This document shows, in pieces, positions 56,608 through 64,000 of a DNA stretch of 64,000 nt (positions are counted from its first letter, which is position 1; every line of letters begins with the position of its first letter). Below the pieces are notes generated by a model, which was not told where the DNA came from, searched no databases, and saw nothing but the letters and a program-made list of their open reading frames with translations. The DNA comes from Aotearoamyces nothofagi (Eukaryota; Ascomycota; Leotiomycetes; Leotiales; Tympanidaceae): positions 372,001-436,000 of the forward strand of contig JADDTR010000019.1 of the NCBI GenBank assembly GCA_015345905.1, given 5' to 3'. Position numbers and translations under genes: made by a program.

Positions 56608-57517
56608 TCATCTCTGTCTCCCAAGACCTCTCTTTTTTAATAATCTATTTCCCGAGCTCTTCTCAAGATCTTCGTCATCGTCGTCAATATCCATATCCCC
56701 ATCATCCCTAGCTGGAGTTCTAAATCCAATACCCCTCTTATTCTCAGCCTTTCGTCCGATCGCTATCCCCTTTTTTGAAGTCTCCTTGGATCCAGTCACG
56801 GCTCCAGCATCTGCAATTAGCTTCTCTACTCGTTCTTCCCAGTCCCGCTCCTCTCTGTGTCGTCGAAGTGCCTCTGCTTTGATCGTAGCTATTTGTTTCT
56901 CCAGAGTGACTAGTGTGCTTGTACAACGTTGTGACCATTCCTGTAGCGTTGTAATCAAAGAAGGAATAGAGCTTGGAGCAACGTCTCGGAGTGGGGCGAC
57001 GGATGAGATACACACTTTTTGGTTGTATGGATCCAGAGTTCCGCTTAAGAGCCCAGCATAGATGGCAGATATGACGAGATCCTCCAGTGCTCTTGCATTG
57101 CTGAGACCCAATACGGCGATTAAATGCTCGTACGTGAGGTTTTTTGGATCCTGAGCAAGAGCGAGCAGGGACAGTTGGCGGAGCTTCAGAGCTTGTGCCT
57201 CGTTCAGCGGTGGGAGGTCCGCAGTTCGGGTGTAGGAGTCGTAGGTACCGTAGGAGAAGATTGATAAGAGTTGTAGATAGGCAGAATGGTCTGGAGAAGA
57301 AGCGAGAGCTTGTATTTGTGGTGTGAGGAGCAGTTCGGTGAATACGAAGGTGTTCGGGGCGGATGTTGCGCGGGTGACGAGGTCAACGGCAGCGCGGGGT
57401 GACGAGGCAGATTTGGTGAGGGCGAGAAAAGGCTAGACGATCAGCTGGGTGATCATAGGAGGTGAAGCAGAAACATAGACATACTTCAAGGGCGTTGAGA
57501 GCTTTTGTTTGCTCCAT
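56608..57517 (-). CDS. CSN7: COP9 signalosome subunit 7 (PCI domain)
   Basis: Exons 57517..57485 and 57432..56608; 858 nt, 285 aa. The first exon codes only MEQTKALNALE. The helical N-domain continues PFLALTKSASSPRAAVDLVTRATSAPNTFVFTELLLTP. The PCI winged-helix part is PPLNEAQALKLRQLSLLALAQDPKNLTYEHLIAVLGLSNARALEDLVISAIYAGLLSGTLDPYNQKV, a typical CSN7/CSNG signature. A coiled coil and an acidic MDIDDDDEDLEK stretch precede the basic C-terminus. CSN7 is a scaffold subunit of the deneddylase that removes Nedd8 from cullins; in filamentous fungi CSN links to development and light responses. Confidence 0.9.
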
Positions 57518-59141
57518 TTTGGAAAAGCCAATTCATATGACGACCCTTGTCGACTGCTGGAGCTTAAGCTTCTGTATGCAGCGGAGTTGGAGCCGCACGA
57601 ACAAGCTTTGCTCTAGAATGGAGACAATGGTATAGCCTGGAATACCAATTGGCGGTCGAGCACTCTAGGGTTCGGCGCGTTGAAACGTGCCCAAACGCTG
57701 TGTAGGAGGTGTCTAGGAATCCTGGGAGGTTGATGTTGGAGCTCAGTATCAGATCCGTTTGGCCTAATCGCAGGGCGGTATATGCAATGCCTCAGGCATC
57801 GAAACACAGCTGAGGCCTCCTCGCTTGACGGTTTCTACAGGAGAGAGACACGAGAGAGGAAGCTTACATGGCAGGTTTTTGATAGCAGCCATCGTTATAC
57901 CATTATCTATGGCGATGCAAACACTGCCCGAGGTGGACATATCTCGGTCTACTCTTTACGCCGCACACCTGGGGTGATAATTCCGGAGAATATCTACAAG
58001 CAGCGAAACACCGGTCCTGCACTCGTACTCGGACTGCCCCAGAGCCTTCTCCGGGCTCAGACGCAGCCCAAGTCGACCCGGACACTGGCCGTGCCGTGCG
58101 CGGCGCCTCCATAGGCACGGTAGGGCACCTAAGTACTGCTACGGTAGTGCATCTTCAACCCCCGGCGGCGATGGCACAGGCGTTAAAAAGGCTTGATTTT
58201 GGCGACGGCTAGCGACTGCAGGGCACGGAGCTGGTGCGCGCTGCAGGGGACTGGAGGGTAGCAGAGGGCAACAGAGGGTAGCAGAGGGCAATTGACGGGC
58301 ATCTGGCAGTGAATGAGACGCTGGCGACACTCCAGACCCGGCTTGGACCCCCTGGAGAGGGCTTTTACTGTGGCAGTGGCAGTAGCAGGAGCTGTAGCGA
58401 CACCATGTCTATGTGTGTATGTATGTACGTATAGATATATATATCCATACTGCCTATATACAGTTGCAGCTCCGTCTTAGTACCTTTCTCGCCCATTATT
58501 GCCCCGATTGTTAGGGCACGTCTCCCAGGTTCCTTCAAATCCAAAGGCTCCCCGCCGAATGCCGCGATTCCTCAACTTCTGACTTACTACTTGCTTGCTC
58601 CTTCTCTTCCTTATACACCCTACACAATACTCCCTGCCTATGGGCACCGCATCGTTCTGTGTCTATCTCTAATCCAACAGCCAGCTTGCGTAGGTTGGTG
58701 TCGCCCGTCTCACTACGGTCTCACTGCGTTCTTCACTCCGCAGCGCCTTTCTCGTTTCTCCAGACCACAATCTTAGTGGCTACTCCGCCAAATCCGATAA
58801 TTATCATACCGCACCGCAGTCCCGCCGTCATTGCGCGACCCATTAGCTAGTTGCGAGCTGAGGCTGCATCCATCCTTCCGGAGAGGATACGAAGAGTCTG
58901 AGTTTCGTTGTCATATAAGAGACGCCGACTCTGCTCAGAAGCTGGTCTTCTGGAATTAACGCCCTATGACAATGTTAGTATTGCAGACTCCCAGTGCGCA
59001 TTGTAGTCGTTCGCCGCATTCAGCAGCATCTGCGATTTACCTCAGCCTCGCTGACATTGCTGCTACAGTCTGACAACATCAGCATAAATAATCTAGAGTG
59101 ATACGACAATCCCTCTCGCTGCAGCACCGCAGCTGCGGTAC
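57518..59141. other. Divergent intergenic region between CSN7 and the copper ATPase
   Basis: 1.6 kb with no recognisable gene. It contains GAGGGTAGCA/GAGGGCAACA repeats near 58254-58290, a GTATGTATGTACGTATAGATATATATAT stretch near 58411-58445 (alternating purine/pyrimidine), and ordinary promoter-type sequence closer to 59142. No copper-responsive site is called. Confidence 0.5.
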
Positions 59142-62100
59142 ATGCCTATCATGGCACCTAGATACCTCCCAGTATCCACGGCCGAGCCAGCGCAAGCTCC
59201 TCTGTTAAATGTGCCCACAGCGCAACACATGGCGACAACGACGCTCAAAGTGGGAGGAATGACTTGCGGCGCCTGTACATCGTCAATTGAGGCAGGCTTC
59301 AAAGACGTGGATGGGGTTGGTAATGTCTCAGTAAGCCTGGTCATGGAAAGGGCCGTTGTGATGCACGATCCACAAAAGATTTCGGCAGAGAAGATACAGG
59401 AGATCATTGATGATCGTGGATTTGAGGCAGAGGTTCTGGCGACAGACCTCCCGTCGCCTACATTTAATAGGAATGTCGAGTTATATAATACGAATGACCA
59501 GTCCGATTATCAGGAGGATACGCCTCAAACGACGACCACCACACTGGCTGTAGAGGGCATGACTTGTGGGGCTTGTACGTCAGCTGTGGAGAGCGGGTTT
59601 GATGGCGTTCCAGGGATCAAGCACTTCAGTATATCATTATTGTCAGGAAGGGCGGTGGTGGAGCATAACGCAAGTATGTTGAGCGCTGCACGCATCGCTG
59701 AGATCATTGAGGATAAAGGGTTCGATGCAACCGTGCTTGATAGCCAAGCATCATCAGCTATGAAGTTGAATCCGAAAGACGAGAATGTTCAGATACTTCA
59801 TCAATTGTCGACTACAACCGTCGCTATTGAAGGTATGACATGTGGTGCCTGCACAGCCGCCATCGAAGGTGGATTCAGAGATCTTGAAGGTCTCGTGCAA
59901 TTTAACATCAGTCTTTTGGCAGAAAGGGCAGTCATCATTCACGATTCTACCAAGCTATCACCCGAAAAGATTGCCGAAGTCATTGATGACAGAGGATTTG
60001 ATGCTCAAATATTGTCCACCACCGTTGGGACTGTGGAACCATCAACAACCGTGGCATCTGTTCAATTCAAAATATTCGGCGTCCGAGATGCAGCTGCAGC
60101 AAATGATCTAGAGGCAAAGCTTAAGAGTTTGCCAGGCGTCAAGTCTGCTTCTATCAGCCTCTCAACTTCACGCCTCACTATTTCCCACCAACCGTCAATT
60201 ACTGGTCTTCGAGCTCTCGTGGAGGCAATTGAAGCTTTGGGATACAATGCTCTAGTGGCAGACAATGACGACAACAATGCACAGCTTGAGTCACTGTCAA
60301 AAACAAAAGAGATCAATGAATGGCGTAGAGCTTTCAGAGTCTCGTTGAGTTTCGCGATACCCGTTTTCCTTATTAGCATGTTTATACCCATGATCTTCCC
60401 ATTCCTAGATATCGGAAGCGTTGTTGTCTTTCTTCCTGGCCTTTATCTCGGCGACATATTATGTTTACTTCTTACGATACCCGTACAATTCGGCATTGGC
60501 AAGCGTTTTTACAAATCTGCATACAAATCCATGAAACACGGCTCACCAACCATGGACGTCCTCGTTGTGTTGGGAACTTCAGCAGCTTTCTTTTTTAGCA
60601 CTGCTTCCATGATAGTGTCTGTTGTGTATCCTCCACACAGTCGACCAAGCACCATCTTTGATACAAGCAGCATGCTTATTACTTTTATTACACTTGGCCG
60701 GTTCTTAGAAAATCGAGCCAAAGGCCAGACCTCCAAAGCGTTATCACGCCTCATGTCATTGGCGCCATCCATGGCGACTATCTATTCTGATCCTATTGCG
60801 GCTGAAAAGGCTGCAGAAGGCTGGGAACTCGCCATTGGTACTGAGCCAAAGTCTGGATCACATCAAGAAGGAAATCCAGCAGAAGAGAGGACCATTCCCA
60901 CGGAACTTATTGAGGTCGGCGATATAGTCATTTTGAGGCCAGGAGACAAGATTCCAGCTGACGGTACTGTGACGAACGGGGAGAGCTATGTCGACGAGAG
61001 TATGGTCACTGGAGAAGCTATGCCAATTCAGAAGCGTAAGGGCAACTTTGTGATCGGTGGTACCGTCAATGGCTCTGGTAGACTTGACTTCCGGGTCACT
61101 AGAGCTGGCAGAGACACTCAACTCAGTCAGATCGTAAAGTTGGTGCAGAATGCACAAACGAATCGGGCACCCATCCAACGCTTGGCAGATACCATTGCCG
61201 GCTACTTCGTGCCCACCATCCTAATTCTTGGCTTGATCACATTCTCAACATGGATGGTTTTAAGCCACGTTCTGAGAAACCCCCCGAAGATCTTTGTTGA
61301 TGGCGCCAGTGGTGGCAAATTCATGGTCTGTATTAAGCTGTGTATATCTGTCATTGTATTTGCATGCCCTTGTGCACTTGGCCTTGCCACTCCTACTGCA
61401 GTGATGGTCGGTACTGGTGTAGGAGCAGAACGTGGAATACTTGTGAAAGGCGGTGCGGCTCTTGAGACGGCTACCAAGATCACTCAGATCGTTCTGGATA
61501 AGACCGGCACTATTACTATGGGTAAGATGAGTGTTTCAGATACCAAAATTGCTCCTACCTGGGATAGCAACGAGTGGAGACGCCGACTATGGTGGACAAT
61601 TGTCGGTCTCGCTGAGATGGGAAGTGAGCATCCTATTGGCAAAGCAATCTTGTCTTCGGCAAAGGAGGAGCTTCAGCTGGGTTCGGAGGGCACAATAGAT
61701 GGTAGTATTGGAGACTTCGAAGCATCTATTGGTAGAGGAATCAGTGCTTTTGTAGAGCCAGCCACGAGCGCCCAGCGAACACGCTATCGCATTCTCGTCG
61801 GCAGCGTTCGCTTCCTCCGAGACAATAAGGTCGACGTGCCCGAAGAAGCCATCGCCGCCTCAGAGACTGCCAACACGCGAGCAGCAGGCTCGTCTAAGGG
61901 CATGAATTCAGGCACCACAAACATCTTCATAGCTATCGATGGCCTATACACCGGCCATCTCTGCCTCTCCGACACCATAAAACCCACCGCCATCGCCGCC
62001 ATCGCTGCTCTCAAGCGAATGGGCATCAAAACCGCCATCGTAACCGGTGACCAAGCCTCCACCGCCCTAGCAGTCGCCCGCATCGTGGGTATCCCTCGTG

Positions 62101-62705
62101 AAAACGTCCACGCCGGTGTCTCGCCAGACCAGAAACAAGATCTGATCCGCAAGTACCAATCCCAAGGCGAATGTGTGGCCATGGTCGGCGATGGTATCAA
62201 CGACTCTCCCGCTCTCGCCACTGCAGACGTCGGCATCGCCATGGCATCGGGCACAGACGTCGCCATGGAAGCCGCCGATATCGTCCTCATGCGCCCCAAC
62301 GACCTAATGGACATCCCAGCCTCCATCCACCTTGCCAAGTCCATCTTCGGCCGCATAAAGCTCAACCTCGCATGGGCTTGCGGCTACAACCTCATCGGTC
62401 TCCCCTTCGCCATGGGCGTCTTCTTGCCATTCGGAATGCACCTGCACCCCATGGCCGCCGGCGCCGCCATGGCAGCTAGCAGCGTGAGCGTCGTGGGCAG
62501 CAGCTTGCTGTTGAAGTTCTGGAAGAGACCGCGCTGGATGGACGATGCCTTACTGGCTGACAAGGGCGGGCTGAAGAAGAGGGGCAAGGGATGGGCATTG
62601 GGTGGCCTAGTTGGTAGAATCCAGGACGTCGTAGGCGCTGTTACGGGGAACAAGGGAAAGGAGGAACATGGCTATGTGCAATTAAGGAACTTGGACGCTG
62701 TTTAG
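59142..62705 (+). CDS. CCC2: Copper-transporting P1B-type ATPase (CCC2/ATP7 type)
   Basis: Single exon, 1187 aa (or 1184 from the ATG at 59151). Three heavy-metal domains each carry GMTCGAC (residues about 39-45, 139-145, 230-236); a fourth HMA-like fold (about 305-375, QFKIFGVRDAAAANDLEAKL..VKSASISLS) lacks the cysteines. Catalytic core: MVTGEAMP actuator motif (~621), the copper-selective membrane CPC (~742, in FACPCALGLATPTA), DKTGT with the phosphorylated Asp (~786), SEHPIGKAI (~829) and GDGINDSPALA (~1016). It has eight predicted spans. Family role: pumps Cu(I) into the Golgi to load multicopper oxidases such as Fet3 and laccases, taking copper from Atx1. Intronless, intact. No cluster partner (laccase, Fet3/Ftr1) is beside it. 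Confidence 0.94.
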   Translation: MPIMAPRYLPVSTAEPAQAPLLNVPTAQHMATTTLKVGGMTCGACTSSIEAGFKDVDGVGNVSVSLVMERAVVMHDPQKISAEKIQEIIDDRGFEAEVLATDLPSPTFNRNVELYNTNDQSDYQEDTPQTTTTTLAVEGMTCGACTSAVESGFDGVPGIKHFSISLLSGRAVVEHNASMLSAARIAEIIEDKGFDATVLDSQASSAMKLNPKDENVQILHQLSTTTVAIEGMTCGACTAAIEGGFRDLEGLVQFNISLLAERAVIIHDSTKLSPEKIAEVIDDRGFDAQILSTTVGTVEPSTTVASVQFKIFGVRDAAAANDLEAKLKSLPGVKSASISLSTSRLTISHQPSITGLRALVEAIEALGYNALVADNDDNNAQLESLSKTKEINEWRRAFRVSLSFAIPVFLISMFIPMIFPFLDIGSVVVFLPGLYLGDILCLLLTIPVQFGIGKRFYKSAYKSMKHGSPTMDVLVVLGTSAAFFFSTASMIVSVVYPPHSRPSTIFDTSSMLITFITLGRFLENRAKGQTSKALSRLMSLAPSMATIYSDPIAAEKAAEGWELAIGTEPKSGSHQEGNPAEERTIPTELIEVGDIVILRPGDKIPADGTVTNGESYVDESMVTGEAMPIQKRKGNFVIGGTVNGSGRLDFRVTRAGRDTQLSQIVKLVQNAQTNRAPIQRLADTIAGYFVPTILILGLITFSTWMVLSHVLRNPPKIFVDGASGGKFMVCIKLCISVIVFACPCALGLATPTAVMVGTGVGAERGILVKGGAALETATKITQIVLDKTGTITMGKMSVSDTKIAPTWDSNEWRRRLWWTIVGLAEMGSEHPIGKAILSSAKEELQLGSEGTIDGSIGDFEASIGRGISAFVEPATSAQRTRYRILVGSVRFLRDNKVDVPEEAIAASETANTRAAGSSKGMNSGTTNIFIAIDGLYTGHLCLSDTIKPTAIAAIAALKRMGIKTAIVTGDQASTALAVARIVGIPRENVHAGVSPDQKQDLIRKYQSQGECVAMVGDGINDSPALATADVGIAMASGTDVAMEAADIVLMRPNDLMDIPASIHLAKSIFGRIKLNLAWACGYNLIGLPFAMGVFLPFGMHLHPMAAGAAMAASSVSVVGSSLLLKFWKRPRWMDDALLADKGGLKKRGKGWALGGLVGRIQDVVGAVTGNKGKEEHGYVQLRNLDAV

Positions 62706-63267
62706 ATGGATACATCTTGGTCTTTAGCAGCGGAGTTACCTGGCGTTTAGAACAGCAGATGAAAACGTAACCCTAGTATATCACGGCATAGTAACTTTTC
62801 TATTGCGTCTTAAGACAGAAAGTAAATACGACGTCATTTACATTTACATGCTTTATGAGGATTAACTTCTAGCCTACGTAGACTGCAGGATTAATTACTA
62901 TAACCAGATCTCATAATTGTATGTCACGTCAGATCGAATTAATTATAGAAAAAGCCAATAGGCTTTATGCCAGAGCTATGGACCCTAGTATTCTGCATAT
63001 TAATTAACAAAGCTATATGCAAGTTGGAGTTTTCACGAAGCTAAGCACGAATACGAGCGAGTATGCGTACTACACCATGTTGATGATCCACAGATCATAA
63101 AACTCATCAATATACTTAGACAATTTGCTGCCATTGACGAAGCATCACTGCTAAAAGGCCAGAACGCCTGCTTAACCCATTAATTATCCAGACTCCTTCG
63201 GACAATTAATCATTTATAAACGCCTGGTATCTTGAAACCCGAATATGATACCTTCTAAACGTGGTGT
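62706..63267. other. AT-rich tail-to-tail spacer
   Basis: Contains at least five ATTAAT/AATTAAT words between about 62890 and 63210, but no gene or element recognised. Should hold 3' ends of the two convergent genes. Confidence 0.5.
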
Positions 63268-64000
63268 TTATAATCGCTTGCCTGGGACAAAGATGAAGAG
63301 TACACAAAGAGCAGCGTCGACGAAGATTGTGACTCCCAAGACCATCAATGCACGCTTGTTGATAAGTCTGCGGATATATGGTTCTCGGATCTTCGAGAAG
63401 TGCATGAAGGTGTATTCGCTGAGACCAGCTAGCCCTATTATTGGATCGAGGGCGTACTGGTGGGACGCTAGAGCGTACACGCCAACAGTGAAGGGTAGAA
63501 TGAGCTACACACAAATGTCAGTAAGAATGCGTATGTATAGACTGGTGTCACAATTAAACATACCCAACAGCGAGTGGCACGAGACTCATCGAGGAAGATA
63601 AGAATGAATGCTGCCCAGAAGCCGCCAAACAAAGAAAGAAGGCCAATGATGAGACGCATCATGGAAGAGGGCGGAACAAGGTTACCAAGAGCTTTCATCC
63701 GTAGGAAGCCTGGGAAAGCATCCCGCTCCATAGCCTGAAAGACATAGTCCTTTGCTGCATCGAAGACCTCGGGATCGTCTCGACCTCGCTCCTCGATAGA
63801 GACTGTAATGTCATTGGTAATAGAGTGGGGAAGAATGATCTCACGTTCGGCACCTGGAAGCAGAAAAGTGTAGAGGATCTTCTCTGCTGATTGACGAATG
63901 TCCGTCCGGGCAACAGTGTGGGCTGGGGAGTTTGAGTCTGATGTCAAGTCCAAAGGGCTACTCATGAAGCTTGGTCTAGGTCGTTCATTTGAGGAAGTCT
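63268..64000 (-). CDS. RAX1-like membrane protein, partial (5' end outside the window)
   Basis: Exons 63504..63268 and 64000(+)..63564. The visible part begins TSSNERPRPSFMSSPLDLTSD and is in frame through the window edge, so the start is outside or at the ATG at 63965. It contains the second half of an RGS-like domain (KILYTFLLPGAEREIILPHSITNDITVSIEE, DDPEVFDAAKDYVFQAMERDAFPGFLRMKALGNL). Two close hydrophobic segments follow (MRLIIGLLSLFGGFWAAFILIFL, LILPFTVGVYALASH), then a final one (ALMVLGVTIFVDAALCVLFIFVPGKRL). Layout matches yeast Rax1, which acts with Rax2 in bud-site/polarity marking. The C-terminus ends as in relatives, soon after the last span. Confident in the family, not in the N-terminus. 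Confidence 0.85.

Noticed and set aside
1-64000. Retroelement, DNA transposon or virus-derived copy
   Set aside because: No reverse transcriptase, integrase, transposase, capsid or polymerase motif and no long terminal or inverted repeats were seen on either strand.

Overview
The window is nuclear DNA of a filamentous ascomycete (Pezizomycotina). Evidence: genes carry short spliceosomal introns (about 45-150 nt, GTRNGT...YAG, often with a CTRAC branch site just before the acceptor). The gene set is fungal and includes white collar-2, a COP9 subunit, a chitin-precursor UAP1, alpha-aminoadipate-pathway LYS1, a Dal5-type permease and a fungal mitochondrial import/assembly set. Within Pezizomycotina I lean to Leotiomycetes, but that is only an impression. 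I found no bacterial DNA, CRISPR array, retroelement, DNA transposon or capsid-bearing element.

Layout. 0-9 kb: RNase P/MRP subunit RPP1 (-), a poorly coding AT-rich stretch, casein kinase 2 alpha (+), ARP4 (-), an ACS-family MFS permease (+). 9.4-9.85 kb: two related tRNA-like Pol III units with long insertions in the anticodon arm. 10-20 kb: a twin-CX9C protein (-), UTP11 (+), a proline-rich tail-anchored protein (-), UAP1 (-) divergent from LYS1 (+), THG1 (+), a TMA23-like G-patch protein (-). 20.7-32.3 kb: a RidA-family protein (+), an orphan membrane protein (+), RAD50 (-) divergent from WC-2 (+), a UPF0658 Golgi membrane protein (-). 32.3-34.9 kb: GC-rich gene-free island with minisatellites. 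34.9-47.2 kb: PP4 regulatory subunit R2 (+), mitochondrial LysRS (-), TIM10 (+), an STB6-like protein (-), the GID/CTLH E3 subunit RMD5/GID2 (+), an orphan cysteine-rich protein (-). 47.3-53.1 kb: a 5.8-kb gene desert full of minisatellites, including a degenerate TTAGGG-like tract. 53.1-64 kb: a PH-domain Meu6-like protein (+), COP9 subunit CSN7 (-), a CCC2/ATP7-type copper ATPase (+), and the 3' part of a RAX1-like protein (-) running off the window end.

Most genes are housekeeping and not functionally clustered. Recurring themes are RNA processing (RPP1, UTP11, TMA23-like, THG1, LysRS), mitochondria (twin-CX9C protein, TIM10, LysRS, perhaps RidA), and ubiquitin/COP9/GID control (RMD5, CSN7). 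I rebuilt exon structures by hand from splice signals plus family homology. Where all exons are in the window, the joined coding lengths divide by three.

I did not find a convincing new multi-gene system. The strongest unusual signals are: (1) a RAD50 start codon that appears to be assembled from a 2-nt coding piece of exon 1 and a 2-nt microexon; (2) the pair of tRNA-like genes with structured ~80-100-nt insertions and different literal anticodons; (3) the minisatellite-rich islands, which share recurring TGTACAGTAC/TGTACTTGTAC palindromes and include a telomere-like tract.
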